From: Silene noctiflora
Lineage: Eukaryota; Streptophyta; Magnoliopsida; Caryophyllales; Caryophyllaceae
Assembly: GCA_009801015.1 (NCBI GenBank)
Contig: VHZZ01000805.1
Location: forward strand, 73,147-103,530
Reading direction: 5' to 3'
DNA: 30,384 nucleotides
The position numbers and the translations under genes were made by a program. Positions 21,153 to 30,384 of the stretch are shown here, piece after piece; position 1 is the first letter of the stretch; every line of letters starts with the position of its first letter. The notes under the pieces are model-generated. The model was not told the origin of the DNA. It was given only the letters and a program-made list of their open reading frames with translations, and made no database searches.

Positions 21153-21749
21153 TTATGGACTAAATGAGTAAAATGACAGTCTTGCTCTTGAAGAGGAGCT
21201 TATTTTGTGCTGGATGTGTGTATCAGATTGAGTCTGTTCATTAACCCATGAAGGTTTCAGGGCAAAAGTTGGAGCTACATCACCCGGTAGATCATATGGA
21301 AGACTGGCACCTGATGTTATGAGTTTCTGGATTTGGTGAAACACTTGACATCAATAATATACTCGTTTTAATTGAAGTTTTACAGATGTGACAGTATGAC
21401 TGGATGATTTTATTCAGTAGATAATTTATCCATAATTTATTTTTTTTTTACTTATGATTACAGGGTACAAACTTTAACCGTACTTGTAACTACTGAGTAT
21501 GAACTATACTATCTATTATCATGTTTACTTTTCGCTGCAAGAAACAAAACAATGCTCAATATTGGAGGTAATACACAGAGCTGGTAGAGTATTAGAAGCA
21601 TGGCTGCATTTCTGAAGATTGTTTGCTTTGTCTTTCTCTTCCTTTGGCAACGAGGTTAGTTGCTCCATCTGTTTTCTTCCGTCATCTGCCAAGTGCTTGA
21701 TGTCTCTGTTAGGGTCAGGCATATCATTCCAGGAGTGTTTTGAGTTCAC
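21153..21749 (-). other. Possible exons of an unidentified minus-strand gene
   Basis: Two minus-strand frames look protein-like rather than random. One spans 21525-21749 (KHSWNDMPDPNRDIKHLADD, then a charged EEKDKANN stretch). The other spans 21153-21344 (IQKLITSGASLPYDLPGDVA, then TFALKPSWVNEQ) and ends at a stop. Neither begins with ATG; each is preceded by an AG that could be a splice acceptor. However, the sites I can see do not join the two frames cleanly. I do not recognise the product. It may be the 3' end of a gene converging on the PPR gene, or a relic. Confidence 0.22.
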
Positions 21750-22631
21750 CTATGACACATTAACACATGGGTAAATATTCATATATTTGACTCCTTTTTC
21801 ACTGGCGTAAGACCTTTTTTTGCTTGTGATGTACCCATGACACATTTTTTATTGAAACCCTCAACCTTTTTGAAGTTTTGGTATAAAATTAATTACTCAA
21901 TTACATTTCTGAACGAGACATTTTCCCATTTCTAGTGGAGCCAAATGGCTCACTAGAGCTTCTTCTTTGATGACAGAAGAGCTCATCGATGCTATTCTAT
22001 TGTTGGAAGTTTGGAACCTACTGGAACGAAGGACGTATTAATTTAAGCAGCAACATTACATCAGGTAAAGCATTTTTAAGTTATTTGGACCTCATTTTAA
22101 GCAGCATTATATTTATAGCTCAACAGCCGAGATCAAACGGTCTGAAACTAAGATGCAATACGATATCCTGTGAATCTGAGATGCCTTAGTTTCCTAATCA
22201 ATGATGGCAGGCCAGTCGCTAAGAAGAAAATTATCAGTTTCAGGCATTGCCTCTTACACCATTCTGTTTTGGTCCCTCGGAGTCTGAGACATTTTACATT
22301 GACAATATTGTTTCTTTTTTCCTCCTGACTCACTGTGCATCTGAAGTACTAAGTACATTTCTATTGGTGCTTTGGTTTTAAAAATTATATAACTAACATC
22401 TTATTTTAAGCTTTGAGTGTCATAACTCATAAGCAGGGACTTGTATATAGATATTATGATTTATGACAGAGATGTAGTGACAGAGGCCGGTTGGATATTG
22501 CATCCCTGGCATCGGTGGAAGTTTCGAGTTTCTAACAAACTTACATGGACAATGGTTCTACTGCTCTGCTTTACCGAGCGCTAAAAGCTTTAGATGCCGT
22601 CTGAAACGAGCTCTGAATGTTGTCTATTACA
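21750..22631. other. Spacer, nothing firm
   Basis: No supported gene. Short frames at 21989-22189 and 22148-22333 have no recognisable motifs. Confidence 0.3.
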
Positions 22632-22763
22632 CTAGTACAACAAATAATGACAACAATAATTCCCTATTCTACAACTACCTATCTTATAACCTGATCACAT
22701 TGTATATCTGACCTGTTAGACCTAATCACATCTAGTACAACAAATAATGACAACAATAATTCC
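22632..22763 (+). repeat. Exact 32-bp direct repeat, offset 100 bp
   Basis: The 32 bases starting CTAGTACAACAAATAATGAC occur identically at 22632-22663 and 22732-22763. The 68 bp between them are unrelated to either copy. Confidence 0.85.
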
Positions 22764-23382
22764 TGCTGGAGGTAGACTGGTAATGTACAAGGTAAATTAG
22801 GAAAATATTCGAAAATTTTACCTAAAATGCTCTAATTTATTAGTTAGTATAATTTTTTAAGGGGGTTTAGCAATTAGCACCCCTACCCGTACTAGCCATT
22901 AGCCAGCCTTAGTTTTGCCGTTGGTATAACTGTATAAGTGACACGAGTCACACGACCATACAAGGGACAATTTTAATGAGGAGTTGTTGACATCCCAGGT
23001 TTATGCCCAAAAAGAGTGATCTGTGTGTTAAATTATACGGAGTATGGATTTCTGATTTTCCATATGGCGTGTTCAGAGAAAAGAACTGCCTCGTTAAGGG
23101 AGTTGAGATTTCATGATTTTCCCATCAGCCTTTTAACTTAGGGCAACTTTAAATTTATGATGTTTGATGCTACCGGGAACCTATATTATTGAGGTGAGGA
23201 ACTTTGCAGAGAATTATTTTGAGTTTGTCAATATTACATAAACCTGAAAAGTGAACAATATTTTCTTTTGCTAACCTGCTATTACAGCGGATTTTCTATA
23301 ACCTTGTGTCCTTTCTGTCGGAAGTGGGTGAAGGTTTTAGTGAACATCTACTTCATCATTTCTGATTCAAAATGAGCAACTG
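22764..23382. other. Spacer, nothing recognised
   Basis: AT-rich intergenic DNA with no credible frame or repeat end. Confidence 0.35.
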
Positions 23383-23427
23383 TTTTTTTTTTTTTTTTCC
23401 CTTCTTGAGGGTGGGTGGGTGGGTGGG
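23383..23427 (+). other. T tract followed by a five-run G-quadruplex motif
   Basis: A run of about 16 T is followed by CCCTTCTTGA and then five GGG runs separated by single T bases (23409-23427). GGG runs with 1-nt loops are the most stable parallel G-quadruplex pattern known. The plus strand carries the G runs. Confidence 0.8.
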
Positions 23428-24347
23428 TTGAGGTGGTTATACTACATTGATGACAATAGTTTCCTTAGGATGGATACCACCATTTGTTGCCTTTTTGTAG
23501 AGCAATAATATTAGAGATAACAAGCACACTAGGGAGAGAAGAGACAGCATTGGTGAAAAGTGTAAGGTGTTTCTCAAAGTTAAAAGGAAATCATCCACTC
23601 TGTGTTAGAGTTAGGAGCACATACGCATATGATACATCACAATTCATAACCTCAACATTCTGTTGGGGCATTAGGAGGGTCTCACACCTATATACTTTTT
23701 CACTGAAGTGTGTTCATTAGGAGGGATACATAAAATCATCATCTTTTGGGGGTTTATCATCCAAACATTAAATTATTGCGGTCTTGCAGAGCATATGGTA
23801 CAAGACAAAAAAGTTCATTGACTTTGTTTAAGCAAGTGCATGCCAAAAGCCTAGAACACCTGAAGTTGACGAGATCTACTACGGAGTACGAATTATTAAC
23901 CACTGTTCATTCATGATATTGAAACATGCCTTAAACAATTGGACCTCAATTGTGAATAATCTCACCTGAGTATGTGATGTTTTAAACAAATATAGTGAAA
24001 TGATCTCAACCTTGATGTAACATAGCAATTCATATCTAATCCTTTGCTCTGTTTTCAAAGAAAATCCTGTGATTTTTTTTCTTCATCTTTGTAAGGAGCT
24101 ATCCTTTAGTGATTTAGGAACTGAACTTCTAAAGGTTATTTTTGGGTGCAAATGGGCCTTTTGGATTCGGTTTGTCACACGGAGAGGGTAAGGCAAGCAG
24201 ACATATAACATCTTACTCTGTGGATTTGCTCACACGGAGAGGGTGAGGCTAACTTCGTTTTCTATTAGCTGGTACAATCCATACTGGTTTCTGAAACGAC
24301 ATATTTTGAAAATGGTTGCTCAATTGTTGATAATTTTATTCCTTCAG
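23428..24347. other. Spacer before the ARP2 relic; short repeats
   Basis: No gene is supported; the 78-codon frame at 23484-23720 has no known motif. CACACGGAGAGGGT(A/G)AGGC occurs twice, at 24176-24194 and 24231-24249. ACCTCAATTGTGAATAATCT plus C at 23943-23963 is repeated exactly at 25813-25833 in the hAT region. I searched here for upstream ARP2 exons and found none that convince. Confidence 0.35.
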
Positions 24348-25305
24348 AAGGTATGCAATGAACAGAGCTGCTGACTTTGAAACTATAAGACAAATCAAAG
24401 AGAAGCTGTGCTATTTAAGGTTAGGACAATTAGTGCAGGAGAAAAATATGGAAATTTTGCGATTCCATGTAACACTAGTTATAGTCCATTGCAGTTACGG
24501 TTACAAACGCGAGTATCAGTTGGAACTTGAAACCACCATTCTAATGAAGAAGTGCACCGTAAGTTGATGTGTTTAAGACCTCTTCATTTTCACATTGTTT
24601 CATTTTTGCTTAGCTTATATGAGTAGGATTTTCATCTAGTATTTCCAGAGTTTGCAGATCGAATCCCTTAAATGTGGTGATACTATCAGACTTTGATTGT
24701 GGTTGCTGCAAGATCATATATCTTCTTGCCATTTTCTATTTTGAGCTTGTGAGCTTAGAGTCATATGGTTACCTATATAACTATATTGAAAAGGATGTCT
24801 TCACTCTTCACATCAGCTGCCAGATGGAAGGGTTATTAAAGTTGGGACCGAGCGATTCCAGGCTCCTGAAGCTCTCTTTACTCCGGTAAGCAGTTTTTCT
24901 GCAATTATAGCAACTACATCCTGAAACTGATTGTCCAATTGCCCTAAAGCAGTTGTTGATCAACTTGCAGCTATATCGCTTTTTATTTTGGTAGAATACT
25001 ATGCTTCACCAAATGTGGGGGATTTTCTCAATTAGCAAAGATTTTTTAATGGAGAAAAAAGTGTCTACCAGTTTATCAGCCCGTGCTCCATTAAGTTGGT
25101 TTCGGTTTCTTTTGATGTTATGAATGTAAGAATATGTAATCCATACCCGTTGAGCCGAAGAAGTACTTATTGGTTGTCACAAAATCTTTATGACGATTTC
25201 AGCCAATTCAAGGGTTTGTGATCCATATGCATGTAGACTACCATGAGACGGGATTCATAACCACGTCAAGTGGCCCAAATATCCCTTCTTTGGCTTGAAA
25301 TGTAG

Positions 25306-25755
25306 CTAGTTGTTCACGTAAGACCTTTCTTTCAGTTTATCTTCCCTAACTTTATTGAAAGCTTCTATGACACTATTTATCACTTCCCGATCAATGTTTG
25401 GTGCATGCCTAGGAGGACCGCCAAGAGCAACAATTTTCATATAATTAGCATCGTAAAAGTGCGGGTTAATAGCAAATACTAGAGTACTAGACAATGCATG
25501 AGAATCTTCATTTTTTTCCCATCGAAGCTTTCAATAAAGTTAGGGAAAAAGGGGTTTATTGCTTTTTATATCCTCCATCTTCCCCCAAATCCTCTACGTG
25601 TTTATTACTTTTTATTATGTCTTTAATTTCCCCTATCATGGAGTTCATTTTCTCATAAATTTCACCCATTTTCGGCCCCCCTCCATTAGCAAATGTGATC
25701 ATTAGGAAAAAGGGGTTTCGTTATTGTAATTATGTTATCTACCTCATCCCAATAA
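25306..25755 (-). pseudogene. hAT transposase remnant, inverted copy
   Basis: On the minus strand a 62-codon frame (25306-25494) reads LVFAINPHFYDANYMKIVAL and GGPPRHAPNIDREVINSVIE, a region near the C-terminal part of DUF659-containing hAT transposases. Further upstream on the same strand (25600-25755) is the GPKMGEIYE-type segment with frame breaks. It is the diverged partner of the plus-strand remnant at 26590-27030. A 46-bp filler near 25510-25556 interrupts it. Confidence 0.65.
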
Positions 25756-25895
25756 TCAGGATTGTTTATTCTATGAGCAACTCTCTTCTCTTGAGCCTCA
25801 TCACTTATTTTCACCTCAATTGTGAATAATCTCTTCATACATTACTCTTTGGTTCCAATAGTTTGTAAGTTAGTTTAGAGGTAGCAAATAAGGAC

Positions 25896-27030
25896 ATGTA
25901 TAGAATAGAAAAATATGGCTCCAAAGACACATATGAAATCCATAAAAAAAGACGAGCACAAGAGTTAGCTCCTGTAAATGACACTTTGATTACTCAACGG
26001 ACATCGATAGTGTCCGATGGTTGGACTAACATAAAAAATGAACCTCCCATCAATGTTGTTGCTTCAAATAATCGTGGCTTTATATTTTTATATGCTAATG
26101 ATTTCTCGGACGTGGAGAAAAAAGTGAAAAATATTGCCAACTATCTCCTTAAATCAATAGAGGAAATCGTTCTGTCAAATGTCTTGCAAGGAGTAACTAA
26201 TAATGTTTCAAAATGTAAGGCTCCCCGAAAAGAAATTGAAAAGGTACGTAAACACATATTTTGCTCTACTTGTGTCGTTCATGGAACTTGATGTTTAATG
26301 ATTTTGCTACATCATTTGAGCGGATGAGGGAAAAAAAATGATTAGGGTAAGGAGATAATTAAGTATTTCAAGAATCATCAAAATGCTCACTATATTTTCC
26401 GAACACAATCTGATTTGGTTAAAGATTGCAAAAACTCGGTTTGGTTCACATTATTGTTGTTAGAAAGGTTCGATTCGTTTAAAGAGTATGGAAACATTGA
26501 GTGCAAATGGGTGATGAAGCTTTAGGGAAGAGAGTTGATGCTAAAACGCTCCTGATTTTTGAGATGAGGTAGATAAAATAATTACAGTAACAAATTAAGC
26601 CCCTTTTCATAGTGATCAAATTTGCCAATGAGGAAGGGCCGAAAATGGGCGAAATTTATGAGAAATGGATTGCATGATAGGGAAATAAAAGACATTATAC
26701 AAAGCAATAAACACATAAATGATTTGGGGAAGATGGAGGATATCTTAGTCAATCAATGGGAAAAAAATGAACAGTCCTCTGTTTTGTCTAAGATTTTCTC
26801 GTAACTCACACTTTTACAATGTTAATTATTTGAAAACGACTGCTCTTGATGGTTTTCTTAGGCGTGCACCAAATACTGATCGGGGAGTGGGAAATAGTGT
26901 CATACAAGCTTTCGATAAAATTGGGGAAGATGAACATGCAAGAAGGGTCTTACGTGAGCAATGTTACATTTCAAGCCAAATTAGGGATATTTTGGGTCAC
27001 TTGCAACCCGGAGTAATGACGTGGTTATGA
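25896..27030 (+). pseudogene. hAT transposase (DUF659 type) pseudogene
   Basis: The frame 25896-26291 reads RTSIVSDGWTNIKNEPPINV, FIFLYANDFSDV, GVTNNVSKCKAPRKE and STCVVHGT, which follows the DUF659 pattern of plant hAT transposases (SDGWTD ... INF ... GVTDNA ... PCVVH). Downstream, in shifting frames, come TRFGSHY (about 26435), MGEIYEKW (about 26647) and HFYNVNYLKTTALDGFLRRA (about 26810), in normal hAT order. Several stops and frameshifts make it dead. No BED zinc finger, hAT dimerisation domain or clear terminal inverted repeat was found. It sits in an ARP2 intron in the same orientation as that gene. Confidence 0.75.
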
Positions 27031-27186
27031 ATCCTGTCTGAATGGTCATGAACCTTAAATCGCCATAAAGGTTTTATGACAGCCAATAAGTAGTTCTTCG
27101 GCTGAACGGGTATGAAACACATATTCTTACATTTACAACACCAAAAGAAACCGACTTAATGAAGCACGGCTGATAAACTGGTTTTT

Positions 27187-27743
27187 ATTCATTCAAATAT
27201 CCATCTTATATCTCGATTTACCACTACCTACACACAAGGGCTTCTAAAAAGTGGGATATCAATCCCTAGAGTGACTATTTGAAGAATTTTGTTGTTGGGT
27301 TCGAGGAATTAAGGTGTGGGTAGAAATTATGATTTTCATTTATGAAGCAAATTAGCCTAGTACATCTTTGATTTTGTTATGTATGAGTAATACAGTAAGA
27401 CACTAATGCTACTGCAATATGTTTATAGTGCAGATACCTGAGAATGAATGCTAATGAAATCTGTTTTCTAATGCAGAATGAATGCTCATTCTTTATGTTT
27501 TCCATATTCTAGTTTGTTGCATTTTTTTCTTTTATGAATTATTAGACAGATGGAACCAATCAAACTGAGTTTAGGGTAAATAGCGTTCTCTGAATTTGAA
27601 TCCGTTCCTCCAACCGAACCATGCGAGCCTGATTAGCCTGTCTCACAAATAGTATTTCTAAATTTGTGTAATGGACTGACTTTGTGTATGTAGCTGTTGT
27701 TTTATATGGCACATTATTAATTTGAAGTTTGTGCATGTCTCAG
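27187..27743 (+). other. Remainder of the ARP2 intron
   Basis: AT-rich, no exon or element end recognised. It ends in TGCATGTCTCAG, the acceptor of the frameshifted ARP2 exon. Confidence 0.5.
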
Positions 27744-27838
27744 GAACTTATAGATGTTGAAGGGATGTTGAAGGCGACGGAATGGCTGATATGGTATTCC
27801 GCTGCATCCAGGAAATGGATATTGATAATCACATGATG

Positions 27839-28076
27839 GTATGGATGGTGTTCCATGCCTGTGTGCTTGTTACATTGCTTGCTGCATGCCTGCTCATTAG
27901 TGGGATTTTAGTCAATAAACTGTTTCTATAAAGTTTAGTATTTGTTTTTGTACATAATGGATGCTTGGATTGAAAAATCCAATAAATGTAAGACAGGTTA
28001 AAATTGATGCCAATCTTAATTTTCTCTATGGCAGTAATATGAGAAGTGCACTCGCCATAGAGCAATATGTTTCATT
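27839..28076 (+). other. ARP2 intron start up to the copia insertion
   Basis: It begins GTATGGATGG, a plausible donor. The next conserved ARP2 block (YQHIVLSGG in known proteins) is not present before the copia LTR. TCATT at 28072-28076 may be one half of the copia target duplication. Confidence 0.4.
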
Positions 28077-28319
28077 TGTAATGACCAGAAATTGTGAAAA
28101 TTGGAACAAGAGAAATTGGAGAAGATTGTAATTCACATTCATAGAAAAACCTACGTACAAAAGGGATGTTATATACAAACACAATATCTTTTACCATCCT
28201 ACTAATTAGGTAACTAAATAACTAATTGACCTAATTATAAGATACATATATTATCTTGCCTAATAATAATATACATAATAACTCCTAATAATACACAAGT
28301 AAATATCTTCATCTTAACA
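28077..28319 (-). repeat. 3' LTR of the copia element (243 bp)
   Basis: On the minus strand it starts TGTTAAGATGAAGATATT at 28319 and ends GGTCATTACA at 28077, with TG...CA termini. A TATA box, GTATATAAC, lies near 28168-28176. The other LTR is outside the window, so insertion age cannot be judged from LTR divergence. Confidence 0.8.
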
Positions 28320-28331
28320 TTCCCCCTCAAG
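28320..28331 (-). other. Polypurine tract of the copia element
   Basis: Minus-strand ACTTGAGGGGGAA directly precedes the LTR start TGTTAAG. This is the expected second-strand primer and overlaps the pol stop codon (TGA at 28327-28329). Confidence 0.8.
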
Positions 28332-30384
28332 TTGGAGAACGAGGTNATCCGAGTCCCAACTTGAACTGCAAATGATCAAACGATTCCCCTCCGAGTGCCT
28401 TTGTAAATAAGTCCGCAATTTGTTCTTTGCTAGGNACGTGAGAAGTACGTATCGTTTTCGTCACCAAATGTTGACGAATGAAATGACAGTCAATTTCAAT
28501 ATGTTTAGTCCGATCATGGAATACCGGATTCTTGGCAATATGGAGTGNTGCTTGATTGTCACAATATAAAGACATCGGCGCAGTATGAAAAATCCCAAAG
28601 GAGCCGAGAAAAGATTTTAGCCAAATTAACTCACTCGTGGCTNCCCCCATTGCTCGGTACTCGGCTTCTGCAGTAGATTTTGCTACCGTTACTTGTTTCT
28701 TTGCGCACCATGAGATGGGCGACGACCCCAAAGAAACGAAATAACCACTCAAAGAACGTCTCGTAATTGGACAACTTGCATAATCCGAGTCACAATACCC
28801 TCGTAGCTGNAAATCTCCTTCTTTCGTGATTGTTATCCCTTTGCTCGGATTTCTCTTAATGTATCGAACCACTCTAAGTGCTGCGTCCCAGTGTTCCACC
28901 TTCGGTTCATTAACAAACTGGGATAAAATATGCACCGCGTAGACAAGGTCGGGTCTTGTGATTGTAAGGTACACTAGCCTCCCAACGAGTCTCCTATACT
29001 TCATGACATCTTTCAAGACAGGTCCCTTTGCTAACGCTAAGCTGTGACGAGGTTGGATGGGGGTGTACACNGTCCGTGCACCTGCCATGCCACTTTCTTC
29101 AATGATATTCATCGCATATTTTCGTTGATTAAGAAATAATCCATCTTTCCCATGATCAACCTCGATACCCAGGAAAAATTTCAATCGCCCCAAATCTTTA
29201 ATGCCAAATTTCGAATCAAGGAACCCTTTGAATCGAAGACAAGCATCATCATTGTTACTAACCACGATCGTGTCATCCACATATACCAGAACGCTAATAA
29301 AAATTCCGTTGCGATTGAATGTAAACAAAGAATAATCCGCTAAAGATTGGACAAAACCATACCTCTGCATCGAATCAGTGAGCTTTGCAAACCAATTTCG
29401 GGAAGCTTGTTTCAAACCATAAATTGACTTAATTAATTTGCAAACCTTATTTTCCTTTTCTCGTTCAAATCCTTGCGGTATTCTCATGTAAACATCTTCA
29501 TCTAAGTCACCATGTAAGAAGGCGTTGTTGACATCAAGTTGTTCTATCTTCCAACCCTTCATGACAGCAATGGCAAGCATACACCGAACACTCGTCATCT
29601 TCGCTACCGGCGCATATGTCTCATGAAAATCAACACCTTCCACTTGGGTGAATCCTTGGGCTACAAGTCTCGCTTTATACCTCTCAACTTCTCCATTAGC
29701 TAAGTACTTGATTTTGTATACCCATCGACACCCTATAGCTTTCTTGCCCTTCGGTAACTCCACAATCCTCCAAGTATTGTTTTTCTCTAATGCTTCGACT
29801 TCCTTTCTCATCGCCTCGCGCCATTGTTCACTCCGCGCTGCTTCTCTGTAATTCGTGGGCTCATTCACTGCATCAAAGTTTGCTAGAAAAGCTTTGTGTG
29901 ACGATGAGAAACAATTAGTAACAACGTATTTAGATAAAGGATAACGAGTACCTGACGAAGAAGATGATGNTTTGTCCGGANGAGCAGNCGACATTGGAGT
30001 AATTACTTTCATCGATTTGCAATAATAGTCCCTTTTCCAAACTGGTTCGAATTTTTCTCTAGCACCTCTTCCCATTCTATCTTCTTCCCCTCTTTCCGTC
30101 ACACCTCCTGTTTCTCTGCCCATCTGCTCTTCTTCTACAATACCGCCACAATTTCCATGATCAGTGACCACTAATTCGTCACTGTTGTCCGTCGTTTCGT
30201 GGTCTACTGCTGCTTCTTCTCTCACTTCGTGGTTCCCCCTGTCATCGTGGGTGGAATTATCTACATCCTCATAATCGATAAACAATTGGTCTTGGATTTC
30301 TGTGTTAACAATTCCTTCCTGTGCATCCGTGTGTTTGGCAACCTCTAAGTACGGACTCACATGCTCATAAAACACAACATCACG
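28327..30384 (-). CDS. Copia polyprotein, C-terminal part: reverse transcriptase and RNase H
   Basis: The frame is open from the window edge to the stop at 28327. The edge codons encode [13 protein letters not shown], the usual copia stretch just after integrase, so the methionine at 30375 is internal and the true start is outside. About 150 acidic, low-complexity residues follow. Then comes the copia reverse transcriptase (about residues 195-440 from that Met): [45 protein letters not shown], with catalytic YVDD at about 365-368. RNase H follows: [10 protein letters not shown] at about 567, YCDNQA at about 604, [13 protein letters not shown]. It ends with the usual [12 protein letters not shown]. 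No stop or frameshift interrupts 2 kb, so this copy could be young or active. Nine codons contain an N and are undetermined. Confidence 0.95.
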   Translation of the reverse strand, partial: RDVVFYEHVSPYLEVAKHTDAQEGIVNTEIQDQLFIDYEDVDNSTHDDRGNHEVREEAAVDHETTDNSDELVVTDHGNCGGIVEEEQMGRETGGVTERGEEDRMGRGAREKFEPVWKRDYYCKSMKVITPMSXAXPDKXSSSSSGTRYPLSKYVVTNCFSSSHKAFLANFDAVNEPTNYREAARSEQWREAMRKEVEALEKNNTWRIVELPKGKKAIGCRWVYKIKYLANGEVERYKARLVAQGFTQVEGVDFHETYAPVAKMTSVRCMLAIAVMKGWKIEQLDVNNAFLHGDLDEDVYMRIPQGFEREKENKVCKLIKSIYGLKQASRNWFAKLTDSMQRYGFVQSLADYSLFTFNRNGIFISVLVYVDDTIVVSNNDDACLRFKGFLDSKFGIKDLGRLKFFLGIEVDHGKDGLFLNQRKYAMNIIEESGMAGARXVYTPIQPRHSLALAKGPVLKDVMKYRRLVGRLVYLTITRPDLVYAVHILSQFVNEPKVEHWDAALRVVRYIKRNPSKGITITKEGDXQLRGYCDSDYASCPITRRSLSGYFVSLGSSPISWCAKKQVTVAKSTAEAEYRAMGXATSELIWLKSFLGSFGIFHTAPMSLYCDNQAXLHIAKNPVFHDRTKHIEIDCHFIRQHLVTKTIRTSHXPSKEQIADLFTKALGGESFDHLQFKLGLGXPRSPT

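Larger units (their letters stand above)
25067..27186. repeat. Long inverted repeat of hAT sequence (arms about 640-690 bp)
   Basis: The left arm, about 25067-25755, read on the minus strand matches the right arm, about 26555-27186, read on the plus strand, through its whole length. Examples are CCGAAAATGGG(T/C)GAAATT, TTTATCAGCC(C)GTGCT and ATTCATAACCACGTCA. I estimate roughly 80-85% identity by eye, with small indels. The arms flank about 800 bp of single-copy DUF659-type sequence. A transcript across it could fold into a long hairpin. Confidence 0.8.
24348..27838 (+). pseudogene. ARP2: ARP2 (actin-related protein 2) gene fragment with a frameshift
   Basis: Four exons in the right order and phase: 24348-24419 (YAMNRAADFETIRQIKEKLC), 24495-24558 (YGYKREYQLELETTIL), 24817-24885 ([23 protein letters not shown]) and 27744-27838 (ELIDVEG, then DIDNHMM). 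They match the middle of plant ARP2, roughly residues 200-300 of about 390. ARP2 is a core subunit of the ARP2/3 complex that nucleates branched actin filaments. In the last exon an 11-bp tandem duplication (GATGTTGAAGG twice) shifts the frame; without it the exon is exactly 28 codons. The glycine of the usual RGYAMN is missing at the first exon edge, and conserved residues are changed in the second exon (G to E, Y to C). No 5' exons are found upstream. Exons after 27838 are not seen before the copia element, but could lie beyond the window. The third intron is 2.9 kb because of the hAT insertion. Probably a pseudogene; a sequencing error in the duplication is the main alternative. Confidence 0.8.
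28077..30384 (-). mobile_element. Ty1-copia retrotransposon, 3' part, off the window edge
   Basis: On the minus strand the order is pol, then purine-rich tract, then LTR, as at the 3' end of a copia element. gag, protease, most of integrase and the 5' LTR lie beyond 30384. Nine single unresolved bases (N) fall in this element and nowhere else in the window. Confidence 0.92.

Noticed and set aside
22480..22620. Reading RLDIAS followed by NGSTALLYRALKALDA as a decayed upstream ARP2 exon
   Set aside because: Only about five residues resemble the ARP2 stretch before RRGYAMN, and the following residues diverge at once.
24358..24567. 69-codon plus-strand frame read as one protein
   Set aside because: It runs through an intron. 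Only its two ends are ARP2 exons; the middle is spliced out in the model.
29152..29851. Plus-strand frames at 29152-29343 and 29648-29851
   Set aside because: Both are antisense to the copia reverse transcriptase frame.

Overview
The window is nuclear DNA of a flowering plant. Genes are sparse, carry GT-AG introns, have plant-type products (an ACR protein with four ACT domains, a P-class PPR protein, an ARP2 relic) and sit in AT-rich DNA packed with MITEs, a SINE, a TRIM and LTR retrotransposons. The abundant TTCAG/CTGAA-rich MITEs ending in GGCCCTGTTC-like termini, and an LTR carrying TCGGTCGAGT motifs, remind me of Caryophyllales (Silene-like) genomes. That placement is a guess; eudicot is safer.

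Layout. 1-8.5 kb: no gene seen. It is a graveyard of small inverted-repeat elements (Stowaway-like, foldback, TTCAG-type and long-TIR MITEs), one larger TIR element with an internal minisatellite, and an isolated cluster of ACGT-core motifs at 7.26-7.43 kb. 8.5-12.0 kb: a 1.8 kb solo LTR (5-bp target duplication AAAAG) holding a nested Mutator-like MITE, followed by a TTCAG-type minisatellite interrupted by a hAT-type MITE. 12.6-15.4 kb: an apparently intact seven-exon ACR gene (442 aa). 16.1-17.1 kb: a complete small non-autonomous LTR element (TRIM-like; TSD CTACC). 17.8-18.5 kb: a foldback element, a tRNA-type SINE and a second partial foldback arm, ending about 75 bp before the next start codon. 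18.57-20.82 kb: a two-exon PPR gene (654 aa). 20.8-24.3 kb: mostly unassigned, with a possible minus-strand exon pair, a short direct repeat and a strong G-quadruplex motif. 24.35-27.84 kb: four consecutive exons of an ARP2 (actin-related protein 2) gene that look pseudogenised by an 11-bp tandem duplication. One intron is filled by a very long inverted repeat made of two opposed hAT transposase remnants. 28.08 kb to the end: the 3' part of a Ty1-copia element on the minus strand, with an open reverse transcriptase/RNase H frame running off the window.

The two intact genes (ACR and PPR) are unrelated and both lie on the plus strand. There is no operon-like logic. The strongest unusual structures are the hAT inverted repeat inside the ARP2 relic, the PPR gene whose whole proximal upstream region is transposon-derived, and the nested insertions at 8.3-12 kb, which can be placed in relative order.
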